Assembly: GCF_002217285.1 (NCBI RefSeq)
Contig: NZ_MUGW01000062.1
Location: 123 to 57,216 of the forward strand
Direction: 5' to 3'
DNA length: 57,094 nucleotides
Source: Flavobacterium hercynium
GTDB lineage: Bacteria; Bacteroidota; Bacteroidia; Flavobacteriales; Flavobacteriaceae
The notes beneath the pieces were generated by a model. That model saw nothing but the letters and a program-made list of their open reading frames with translations, searched no databases and was not told the origin of the DNA. The first letter of the stretch is position 1; the number at the start of each line of letters is the position of its first letter. Shown here one piece after another: positions 17,749 through 24,681 of this stretch. The position numbers and the translations under genes were made by a program.

Positions 17749-18231
17749 CCTAGCAGGTTTCCAAAACCTGTTGGTATTATTGTAGGATTAGTTAAGAGAC
17801 AGGCTTTAAATAGCAAACAAAAAATTAGATATCTAATAGGTTTTGGAAACCTGTTAGGATATGCAGAATAAAGATGGTGAGGTATCAATTTTAATTTTCT
17901 AACAGGTTTCCAAAATCTATTAGGTATATTGTAGGGTTAGCTAAGAAAGGAATTGTAAAAAAGCAAACAAAATAATTAGATACCTAACAGGTTTTGGAAA
18001 CCTGTTAGGATAAGTATATAATAAAGATGCTGAGGTATCAATTTTACTCTCCTAACAGGTTTCCAAAACCTGTTAGGTATTATTGTAGGATTAGTTAAGA
18101 GAGAAACTTTAAAAAAGCAAACAAAATAATTAGATACCTAAAAGATTTTGGAAACCTGTTAGGATATGTAGATAATAAAGATACTGAGATGTCAATTTTA
18201 GTTTCCTAACAGGTTTCAAAAACCTGTTAGG
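17749..18231. repeat. BIME-like array: seven alternating 27-base palindromes with two repeated spacers
   Basis: The palindrome consensus is CCTAACAGGTTT followed by TTGG or CCAA and its mirror AACCTGTTAGG. Copies lie at 17749-17774, 17832-17858, 17898-17924, 17983-18009, 18051-18077, 18137-18163 and 18205-18231. The asymmetric centre alternates: copies 1, 3 and 5 read TTTCCAAAA, copies 2, 4 and 6 read TTTTGGAAA, and copy 7 (TTTCAAAAA) follows the odd pattern. Odd-to-even spacers (56-59 bases, with TTGTAGG-TTAG and AAGCAAACAAA) are related to each other. Even-to-odd spacers (39-41 bases, with ATAAAGAT and GTCAATTTTA or GTATCAATTTTA) form a second family. The period is about 152 bases, repeated three times plus a half. 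The organisation resembles bacterial interspersed mosaic elements. Confidence 0.92.
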
Positions 18232-18240
18232 TATTTTTTT
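18205..18240 (+). terminator. Last palindrome plus T run, possible attenuator before pbpC
   Basis: The seventh palindrome can fold into a stem of about 11 base pairs and is followed by GTATTTTTTT. This has the form of an intrinsic terminator and lies 18 bases before the pbpC start. Whether it ends macroglobulin transcription or partly limits read-through into pbpC cannot be told. Confidence 0.5.
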
Positions 18241-18257
18241 GATACTACAATGCACTA

Positions 18258-20657
18258 GTGTTTGAAAACAACAAGATTACTTTGAAAAATAAACTTATTA
18301 CGTTCGTACAGCGTATTATAAATTGGGTAAAAGAAAATAAGAAAAAATCAGTAATTGCATTTGTGCTCTTGCTGTTGTATTATTTTGCAATACCCCGAAC
18401 TTTATTTCAGGAACCTTATTCTACAGTGATAGAAAGCAAAGAAGGTGAATTGCTGGGGGCTAAAATTGCCAGAGATGGACAATGGCGATTTCCTGCTCAG
18501 GATAGTGTGCCTGATAAATTTAAGAAATGCATCGTTTATTTTGAAGATGAATATTTTTACAAGCATCCTGGTTTCAATCCTGTGGCAATGATAAATGCGA
18601 TCAAGCAGAACAGAAAAGCGGGAAAAGTAGTTCGAGGAGGCAGTACATTGACACAGCAGGTTATTCGATTGTCAAGAAAAGGAAAAGGAAGAACCTATTT
18701 TGAGAAAATAATCGAAATTATTCTGGCAACGCGTTTAGAATTAGGGTATTCAAAAAATGAAATCGTAGAATTATATGCTGCTCATGCTCCTTTTGGCGGA
18801 AATGTAGTAGGATTAGAAATGGCATCGTGGCGTTATTTTGGCGTTCAGTCCAATCAGCTATCGTGGGCAGAAAACGCTACGCTGGCAGTTTTGCCAAATG
18901 CACCAAGTTTAATTTATCCCGGTAAAAATCAGATAAAATTATTAAACAAACGGAATCGGCTTTTACTGAAATTGCATCAGGAAGATGTAATTGATAAGCA
19001 GACGTACGAACTTGCTATTGAAGAACCATTACCTCAAAAACCGTATGATTTACCTCAGATAGCGCCCCATTTATTGCAAAGAATTGCTAAAAATGAAGAA
19101 GGAACCCGCGTAAAAACAACCGTTGATTTTGCTTTGCAGAATAGAGTAAATCAAATTGCAAAGTATTATTACAATCAGTACAAACAGAATGAGGTTCATA
19201 ATCTGGCGATTTTGGTAATTGATGTTTCAAACCGAAATGTGATGAGTTATGTTGGAAATGCTCCAGCAGATAAATACCATCAAAAAGATGTTGATATTAT
19301 TAGTGCCCCAAGAAGTACAGGAAGTATTTTAAAGCCGCTTTTGTACGCTTCGATGTTAGATGATGGAGAATTATTGCCCAATACATTGGTGGCCGATGTT
19401 CCTACTCAAATATCAGGCTACACGCCAGAAAATTATAATCTAACGTTTGATGGAGCAGTTCCGGCACATCGGGCATTATCGAGATCATTGAATATTCCGG
19501 CCGTTTTGATGTTACAGGATTTTGGAGTAAATAAATTTTATGAAGAATTGCAGAAATTCAAATTAAGAGATATAAATAAAACACCCGATCATTATGGCTT
19601 GTCTCTAATTTTAGGGGGTGCCGAAAGTAATTTGTGGGACCTGTGTAGAACGTATGCAGGTTTGTCTTCGACATTGAATTATTTTACCAGTAATCAAGGG
19701 AAATACAGAACCAAAGAGTTTGCGGAAATAAATTACAAGAATGATGCAGAAGTTGATTTTGGAGAAGAAAGCACTCAGAAAAATATTTTAGGATCAGGAT
19801 CAATTTGGTTGACGTACAATGCAATGGAAGAGGTGAATAGACCAGAAGGAGATGAAGCATGGAAATTTTATGACAGTTCACTGAAGATTGCATGGAAAAC
19901 AGGAACGAGTTTTGGAAATCGTGATGCCTGGGCAATTGGAACCAATTCTAAATATGTAGTGGGAGTTTGGGTTGGAAATGCTACAGGAGAAGGCCGACCA
20001 ACATTAACAGGAGTTAGCAGTGCAGCGCCTATTTTGTTTGATGTTTTTAATTTATTGCCAAGACAAAAATGGTTTCAAACACCTTATAATGATCTTACAG
20101 CTGTTGAAGTTTGTAGTTTAAGTGGTTATTTGGCAAAAGAAGAATGTCCGAAAATAAAACAGTGGGTATCCGTAAAAGGAAAAGCTACAGTAGTTTGCCC
20201 TTATCATAAAACAGTTCATTTAGATAAAACAGAGCAATTTCAGGTCAACAGCAGTTGCGAAAGTATTGATAATATTGTTACAAAGAGCTGGTTTGTTTTG
20301 CCGCCTGTAATGGCATGGTATTACAAAAGTCAGCATATTGCCTATCAGCCTTTACCGCCATTTAAAGAAGATTGTCAGGGAACGCAAAGCGCGACAATGG
20401 ATTTTATTTATCCAAAACCAAATAGCAAAATCTACCTGACGAAGAATTTTAATAGTGAAGTCCAGCCAGTAATATTAAAAGTAGCCTATTCTGAGCGCGA
20501 TAAGGAATTATTTTGGTATTTAGATGATGTTTATAAAGCAACCACAAAAACGTTTCATGAACTGCAAATTACACCAACTGCAGGAACGCATCATATTACA
20601 GTTGTGGATGCTTATGGCAATGAAATTAGAAGAAAAATAGAAATTATAAGAGAATAG
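18258..20657 (+). CDS. pbpC: Penicillin-binding protein 1C (bifunctional glycosyltransferase/transpeptidase)
   Basis: PBP1C polymerises and cross-links peptidoglycan at the outer face of the inner membrane. The frame begins at GTG (18258); the ATG just before it is followed by a stop. A cytoplasmic N-terminus precedes one membrane helix (31-46). The GT51 domain shows the catalytic glutamate E96 (VYFEDEYFYKHPGF) and GGSTLTQQVIRL. The transpeptidase domain has S356-xx-K359 (SILK), S410-L-N412 and K547-T-G549. A C-terminal BiPBP_C beta domain (about 710-795) is the mark of the 1C class. The length of 799 residues fits. It partners the macroglobulin gene upstream, a widespread pairing thought to couple protease trapping to wall repair. 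Confidence 0.94.
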   Translation: MFENNKITLKNKLITFVQRIINWVKENKKKSVIAFVLLLLYYFAIPRTLFQEPYSTVIESKEGELLGAKIARDGQWRFPAQDSVPDKFKKCIVYFEDEYFYKHPGFNPVAMINAIKQNRKAGKVVRGGSTLTQQVIRLSRKGKGRTYFEKIIEIILATRLELGYSKNEIVELYAAHAPFGGNVVGLEMASWRYFGVQSNQLSWAENATLAVLPNAPSLIYPGKNQIKLLNKRNRLLLKLHQEDVIDKQTYELAIEEPLPQKPYDLPQIAPHLLQRIAKNEEGTRVKTTVDFALQNRVNQIAKYYYNQYKQNEVHNLAILVIDVSNRNVMSYVGNAPADKYHQKDVDIISAPRSTGSILKPLLYASMLDDGELLPNTLVADVPTQISGYTPENYNLTFDGAVPAHRALSRSLNIPAVLMLQDFGVNKFYEELQKFKLRDINKTPDHYGLSLILGGAESNLWDLCRTYAGLSSTLNYFTSNQGKYRTKEFAEINYKNDAEVDFGEESTQKNILGSGSIWLTYNAMEEVNRPEGDEAWKFYDSSLKIAWKTGTSFGNRDAWAIGTNSKYVVGVWVGNATGEGRPTLTGVSSAAPILFDVFNLLPRQKWFQTPYNDLTAVEVCSLSGYLAKEECPKIKQWVSVKGKATVVCPYHKTVHLDKTEQFQVNSSCESIDNIVTKSWFVLPPVMAWYYKSQHIAYQPLPPFKEDCQGTQSATMDFIYPKPNSKIYLTKNFNSEVQPVILKVAYSERDKELFWYLDDVYKATTKTFHELQITPTAGTHHITVVDAYGNEIRRKIEIIRE

Positions 20658-20737
20658 CTTTTGATTAGCCACGAATTCACGAATTAATTTTGACAATGAT
20701 TTGTGAATTTGATGGTTGATAAAAATAAAAGGCATAA

Positions 20738-20772
20738 AAAAACCGCCAATCTTTCGATAGGCGGTTTTGTTT
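20738..20772. terminator. Bidirectional terminator between pbpC and rng
   Basis: AAAACCGCC pairs with GGCGGTTTT around an 11-12 base loop; both flanks carry the A or T run needed to end transcription in either direction. It separates two convergent genes. Confidence 0.9.
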
Positions 20773-20773
20773 T

Positions 20774-22318
20774 TTATTCTGAAATAACATTTCCTTTTTT
20801 ATCATAGAAATGGTATTCTAAGTACGTGTAAGCGTCACGAGGTATGATTTTCACCCATTTCTTATGTTCAAAAAACCATTTTGAACGTAATGATGGAAAA
20901 CCTTTACTGAGGTAAGCAGCCACAAAAGGATGTGTGTTAAGTACAACTTTACTGTGGGTTTTTAAAATTCTTTCTAAATCAGAGGTGATTCTATCAATGA
21001 TTAAAATTGGCGCTTCAATTTCGCCGTGTTCATTGTTTGGATCTTCTTCTCTAGTTTTAATGTTAACTTCTGGTCTTACTCTTTGTCTGGTAATCTGAAC
21101 GAGTCCAAATTTACTAGGAGGTAAGATTTTATGCTTTGCTTTATCGTCGCTCATTTCTTCTCGCAAGAAGTCGAACAAAACTTTCCTGTTTTCTGGATTA
21201 GACATATCGATAAAATCAACTACGATTATTCCGCCCATATCACGCAAACGAAGTTGTCTGGCAATTTCAGCGGCAGCAATCATATTTACTTCCATGGCGG
21301 TATCTTCCTGATTCGTTGCTTTATTCGAACGATTTCCGCTGTTTACGTCTATAACGTGTAAAGCTTCTGTATGTTCGATTATTAAATAAGCACCTTTACT
21401 CATTGAAACCGTTCTTCCAAATGAAGTTTTGATTTGTCTCTCTATATTGTATTTCTCGAAAATTGGAGTGTCATTTGATTGATAAAACTTAACAATCGAT
21501 TGTTTTGAAGGTGCAATCTCTTGCAGATATTCCTTCGTTTGGTAGAACAACTCTTCATCATCTATCTGAATACCACTAAAGGTATCATTGAATACGTCTC
21601 TTAATATCGAAGAAGCTCTGTTGAGTTCTCCTAATACTTTAGAGGGATGATGAGCAGTTGGTAATTTTTTACACATTGCAGTCCATCTGCTAAGCAGGTT
21701 CTGCAAATCTTTTTCTAATTCGGCTACGTTTTTGCCTTCGGCTACTGTGCGAACAATAACACCAAATCCTTTAGGTTTGATCGATAGAACAAGTTTTTTT
21801 AGACGATCCTTTTCTTTTTTGTCTTCTATTTTTTGAGAAATAGAAACACGATCAGAAAAAGGAACGAGAACAATAAATCTTCCTGCCAATGAAAGCTCAG
21901 CACTTATCCTTGGACCTTTGGTAGATATAGGTTCTTTTACAACTTGGACTAAAACAGATTGATTGGCACTTAAAATATCAGTAATGATGCCATCTTTGTC
22001 AATCTCTTTTTCAAACTGAAAGGTTTTTAGGGAGAAATCTTTTATTTTACCTGCGCTTACAAGTTTTATGAATTTCAGTTGGGAAGCTAAATTTGGACCT
22101 AAATCGTGATAATGTAAAAAAGCATCTTTTTCGAAGCCTACATTTACAAAAGCTGCATTAAGTCCGGCAACTGGTTTTCGTATTTTGGCAATAAAAATAT
22201 CACCAACCTGAAAATTGCTTTTTTCTTCTTCTTTGTGTAATTCAATTAGTTTTCCATCTTTTAATAAGGCAAAATCTACGGCTTCAGAACTAGATCTAAT
22301 GATTAATTCTTTATTCAC
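20774..22318 (-). CDS. rng: Ribonuclease E/G family endoribonuclease (RNase G-type)
   Basis: This endoribonuclease processes rRNA precursors and starts mRNA decay in the cytosol. An S1 RNA-binding domain (about 36-125, with VGDIFIAKIRKPVAGLNAAFVNVG) precedes the catalytic domain. The probable metal-binding aspartates are D324 in HVIDVNSGNRS and D368/D371 in IIVVDFIDMSNPENR. The length of 514 residues, without the long disordered C-terminal scaffold of RNase E, makes it G-type. The upstream 240 bases form an unusual leader with heptamer repeats and an inverted repeat (see findings), which matters because RNase E in E. coli controls its own mRNA through the leader. Confidence 0.93.
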   Translation of the reverse strand: MNKELIIRSSSEAVDFALLKDGKLIELHKEEEKSNFQVGDIFIAKIRKPVAGLNAAFVNVGFEKDAFLHYHDLGPNLASQLKFIKLVSAGKIKDFSLKTFQFEKEIDKDGIITDILSANQSVLVQVVKEPISTKGPRISAELSLAGRFIVLVPFSDRVSISQKIEDKKEKDRLKKLVLSIKPKGFGVIVRTVAEGKNVAELEKDLQNLLSRWTAMCKKLPTAHHPSKVLGELNRASSILRDVFNDTFSGIQIDDEELFYQTKEYLQEIAPSKQSIVKFYQSNDTPIFEKYNIERQIKTSFGRTVSMSKGAYLIIEHTEALHVIDVNSGNRSNKATNQEDTAMEVNMIAAAEIARQLRLRDMGGIIVVDFIDMSNPENRKVLFDFLREEMSDDKAKHKILPPSKFGLVQITRQRVRPEVNIKTREEDPNNEHGEIEAPILIIDRITSDLERILKTHSKVVLNTHPFVAAYLSKGFPSLRSKWFFEHKKWVKIIPRDAYTYLEYHFYDKKGNVISE

Positions 22319-22348
22319 ACTGTAAATTTTTATCTGTTTTTTCAGAAA

Positions 22349-22376
22349 ATAGAGTATAGAGAGAAGAGCATAGAGT
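22349..22376. repeat. ATAGAGT-type heptamer repeat, 4 units
   Basis: Units read atagagt, atagaga, gaagagc and atagagt. They are followed five bases later by a second, different heptamer family. Confidence 0.6.
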
Positions 22377-22381
22377 CAAAG

Positions 22382-22416
22382 AATCTAAAATCTAAAATCT
22401 AAGATCTAAAATCTTA
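22382..22416. repeat. AATCTAA-type heptamer repeat, 5 units
   Basis: Units read aatctaa three times, then gatctaa and aatctta. The unit and the copy number equal those at 1-35, 22 kb away. Confidence 0.85.
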
Positions 22417-22560
22417 TTTACAGATGGATTAAACAATATTTTAACAGGTTTTTTTACCCGGCGAAAATTAGCTGGCAGCTGGTAGTTCTAAGCAATCAGC
22501 AGACTGAAGACTAAGAACGGATGACTTAACGCTAATTTTCAATTTCAATGAACTTTTAAA

Positions 22561-22590
22561 AAGAAAAAAGTAGTTTAAAACTACTTTTTC
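22561..22590 (-). terminator. Terminator overlapping the end of the 30-residue gene
   Basis: AAAAAGTAG pairs with CTACTTTTT around TTTAAAA. The TAG stop codon of the small gene forms part of the stem, and the minus-strand 3' side continues as a T run. Coding end and terminator are thus the same sequence. Confidence 0.75.
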
Positions 22591-22673
22591 TTCTTGTGAC
22601 GGTTAGCTCTCGCTCTTTTTTTTCTTTTGTGAGTAGCTACCTTATGTCTCTTTCTTTTTTTACCACTTGGCAT
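22581..22673 (-). CDS. 30-residue ultra-basic protein, possible ribosome-associated peptide
   Basis: A 93-base frame starts at ATG 22673 and stops with TAG at 22581. The product begins MPSGKKRKRHKVATHKRKKR and continues ARANRHKKKK: of 30 residues, 19 are Lys, Arg or His-adjacent basic residues and none is acidic. The composition and length resemble small basic ribosomal proteins such as THX, but I cannot name it. Codon phase supports coding, as the poly-A tracts are kept in frame as Lys and Arg codons. It lies 30 bases downstream of the HU gene on the same strand and shares its transcript, and it ends in its own terminator. It falls below normal ORF length limits. Confidence 0.8.
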   Translation of the reverse strand: MPSGKKRKRHKVATHKRKKRARANRHKKKK

Positions 22674-22703
22674 ATCGTGTCGATTTTATAATTAATTAAT
22701 ATA

Positions 22704-22994
22704 TTATTTTGCTTCGTTATTCGTTTTTACTCCTTCTACAAAAACTTTTGCAGGTTTAAAAGCAGGAATGTTGTGTGCTGGAATTTTGATAGTGGTATTT
22801 TTAGAAATGTTTCTACCTGTTTTTTCAGCTCTGGTTTTTACGATAAAACTTCCAAAACCTCTTAAGTAAACATTGTCTCCAGTCTCTAGTGAAGTTTTAA
22901 CTTCTTCCATAAAAGTTTCTACTGTTGCCTGAACATCTCCTTTTTCAAGACCTAATTTCTCTGAAATTTTCGCTACGATATCTGCTTTCGTCAT
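22704..22994 (-). CDS. hup: HU-family DNA-binding protein
   Basis: HU dimers bend and compact DNA. The 96-residue protein shows the usual MTKADIVAKISEKLGLEKGDVQATVETFMEEV helical N-terminus. The VYLRGFGSFIVKTRAEKTGRNISKNTTIKIPAHNIPAFKPAK part follows, containing the beta arm with its conserved proline that intercalates DNA. It is nearer to IHF-like HU proteins of Bacteroidota than to E. coli HU. A promoter with TATATTTG at 23050-23043 and a minus-strand TTG 21 bases upstream drives it, diverging from mutY within less than 80 bases. Confidence 0.93.
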   Translation of the reverse strand: MTKADIVAKISEKLGLEKGDVQATVETFMEEVKTSLETGDNVYLRGFGSFIVKTRAEKTGRNISKNTTIKIPAHNIPAFKPAKVFVEGVKTNNEAK

Positions 22995-23042
22995 TTTCTT
23001 TCCTATTTTATTTTATAAATGGGTACTATTTTTTTGAGTTTG

Positions 23043-23074
23043 CAAATATAGGAATTAAAAAAATAATTAATCAA
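23043..23074 (-). promoter_or_regulatory. Promoter of the HU gene (-33 and -7 boxes)
   Basis: On the minus strand TTG (23074-23072) and TATATTTG (23050-23043) are 21 bases apart, in the Bacteroidota range. The element overlaps the region upstream of mutY, so the two divergent promoters share about 70 bases. Confidence 0.7.
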
Positions 23075-23107
23075 GCTAATTCGTTAAATTTTAATTACAT
23101 AAAGATT

Positions 23108-23115
23108 TACTTTTG
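23108..23115 (+). promoter_or_regulatory. -7 promoter box of mutY
   Basis: TACTTTTG matches TAnnTTTG. A TTA, one base from the -33 TTG, lies 21 bases upstream. The box overlaps the TTG at 23113 that would otherwise look like an upstream start codon, so translation must begin later, at ATG 23134. Confidence 0.7.
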
Positions 23116-23133
23116 TATTCTAAGTATTTTGCA

Positions 23134-24180
23134 ATGAATTTTCATAACATATTGATAAATTGGTATTTACAAAACAAACGTGATTTGCCGTGGCGAAATA
23201 CGACCAATTCTTATCAAATTTGGCTGTCAGAAATTATGTTACAGCAGACAAGAGTTGCGCAAGGAATGCCATATTTTTTCTCTTTTACAAAGAATTTTCC
23301 CACGGTGTTTGATTTGGCAAATGCTGATGAAGAGCAAGTTTTGAAACTTTGGCAGGGATTAGGGTACTATTCTCGAGCCAGAAATTTACATAAAACGGCT
23401 CAATATGTGGCAAATGAACTAAATGGCGTTTTTCCGGAATCCTTCAAAGAATTATTAAAACTAAAAGGTGTTGGAGAATATACCGCAGCCGCAATTGCTT
23501 CTTTTTCTTATAATGAAGCGGTCCCTGTAGTCGACGGAAATGTATTTCGAGTACTTTCTCGTTATTTTGGTATTGAATCTGATATTACACTTCCTGCCAC
23601 TAAAAAAGAATTTACAGAACTTGCTTTCGAATTAATGCCGAAAGATAACCCAGCTATATTCAATCAGGCAATAATGGAATTCGGTGCTTTGCAGTGTGTA
23701 CCTAAAAGTCCGGATTGTACTGTTTGTGTTTTTAATGAAAGCTGTGTCGCTTTACAAAAACGAAAAGTGGATGTGTTGCCAGTAAAATCTAAAAAGGTAA
23801 AAGTAACAAACCGATTCTTTAATTATTTAATTTTAGAAGATGCCGTTGGTAATACTTTGATTCAAAAAAGAGCTTCAAAAGGTATTTGGCATAACTTATA
23901 TGAGTTTCCGCTTTTAGAAACAACAGCTATTGTCGAATTTGATTTTGTTTCTACAGCTGTAAAAAATGAAATATTTCCATCTTATACTATTATAAGTATA
24001 GAAGAGTGTAATAATGCAACTGTAATTCATAAATTGTCGCACCAGCATTTACATATTCAATTCTGGAAAATTAAAATTAAAGATGTAATTGAAAACGGTG
24101 TAGATGCTTATAATTTAAAAACATTTCCTTTTCCGATAGTAATTTACAATTTTATCGAAAAGCAGGAAATAAATTGCTAA
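23134..24180 (+). CDS. mutY: A/G-specific adenine DNA glycosylase
   Basis: MutY removes adenine mispaired with 8-oxoguanine. With the ATG at 23134 the protein has 348 residues. The catalytic glutamate is E33 (LSEIMLQQTRV), the helix-hairpin-helix is LKGVGEYTAAAIASF, and the catalytic aspartate is D134 (VVDGNVFRVLSRYFG). The iron-sulphur cluster ligands are C188, C195, C198 and C204 (C-x6-C-x2-C-x5-C). A C-terminal NUDIX-like domain for 8-oxoG recognition follows from about 225. The frame stays open upstream to TTG 23113, but that codon sits in the promoter box. It is the first gene of mutY-ssb-gldE-gldD. Confidence 0.95.
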   Translation: MNFHNILINWYLQNKRDLPWRNTTNSYQIWLSEIMLQQTRVAQGMPYFFSFTKNFPTVFDLANADEEQVLKLWQGLGYYSRARNLHKTAQYVANELNGVFPESFKELLKLKGVGEYTAAAIASFSYNEAVPVVDGNVFRVLSRYFGIESDITLPATKKEFTELAFELMPKDNPAIFNQAIMEFGALQCVPKSPDCTVCVFNESCVALQKRKVDVLPVKSKKVKVTNRFFNYLILEDAVGNTLIQKRASKGIWHNLYEFPLLETTAIVEFDFVSTAVKNEIFPSYTIISIEECNNATVIHKLSHQHLHIQFWKIKIKDVIENGVDAYNLKTFPFPIVIYNFIEKQEINC

Positions 24181-24187
24181 AAAACTG

Positions 24188-24195
24188 TATCTTTG
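24188..24195 (+). promoter_or_regulatory. -7 promoter box of ssb
   Basis: TATCTTTG matches TAnnTTTG and lies 22 bases before the ssb ATG, just after the mutY stop. It suggests that ssb, and with it gldE and gldD, can be transcribed separately from mutY. Confidence 0.6.
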
Positions 24196-24217
24196 GGATA
24201 AATACCACAAATAAATT

Positions 24218-24658
24218 ATGAACGGAACATTAAATAAAGTGATGCTTATTGGTCATTTGGGTGATGATGTAAAAATGCATTACTTTGATGGGGGTAACTG
24301 CATTGGGCGTTTTCAATTGGCTACAAATGAGGTCTATATTAATAAAACTACAAACGAAAAAATTACTTCTACAGAGTGGCATAATTTAGTTGTGCGCAAT
24401 AAAGCTGCAGAAATTTGCGAAAAATATTTATCTAAAGGAGATAAGATTTACATCGAAGGACGTATAAAATCACGTCAGTGGCAAGCTGAAGACGGTACAA
24501 CAAAATATACGACAGAAATACAGGTAACTGAGTTTACTTTCTTGACAACCAAAAAAGAAACTGGAAATCCTAAACAAAATCACGAATCAGAATCCGCAAA
24601 AAGTGCTAACTTTGACGCAACGAATGAAGGCCTGCCTGTAAATGATTTGCCTTTTTGA
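24218..24658 (+). CDS. ssb: Single-stranded DNA-binding protein
   Basis: SSB coats single-stranded DNA as a tetramer. The OB fold runs from MNGTLNKVMLIGHLGDDVKMHYFDGG to about residue 112, with IGRFQLATNEVY, TEWHNLVVRNKAAEICEKYLSKGDKIYIEGRI and QWQAEDGTTKY. A disordered Asn/Glu/Ser linker leads to the C-terminal tip VNDLPF that binds partner proteins. The length of 146 residues is typical. It lies between mutY and gldE on the same strand with gaps of 37 and 23 bases. Confidence 0.95.
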   Translation: MNGTLNKVMLIGHLGDDVKMHYFDGGNCIGRFQLATNEVYINKTTNEKITSTEWHNLVVRNKAAEICEKYLSKGDKIYIEGRIKSRQWQAEDGTTKYTTEIQVTEFTFLTTKKETGNPKQNHESESAKSANFDATNEGLPVNDLPF

Positions 24659-24681
24659 TTGTTTAACTAATCTTTTTTAAT

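Larger units (their letters stand above)
17728..18257. other. Intergenic region filled by a palindrome array
   Basis: There is no credible gene here. Almost the whole stretch is occupied by seven copies of an imperfect 27-base palindrome and two kinds of repeated spacer, listed separately. After the last palindrome a T run and about 20 bases lead to the GTG start of pbpC. Confidence 0.9.
22319..22560 (-). other. Leader region of rng with heptamer runs and an inverted repeat
   Basis: Nothing here codes for protein. From the gene outward it holds an ATAGAGT-type heptamer run (22349-22376), an AATCTAA-type heptamer run (22382-22416), and a perfect 10-base inverted repeat GAAAATTAGC / GCTAATTTTC at 22463-22472 and 22531-22540. 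The 58 bases between the arms contain a shorter complementary pair, GTTCT and AGAAC. On the minus strand this could be the 5' leader of rng. Confidence 0.5.

Noticed and set aside
17749..18231. CRISPR array
   Set aside because: The repeated units are palindromes in alternating orientation, spacers belong to two repeated families rather than being unique, spacing is uneven, and no cas gene is nearby.
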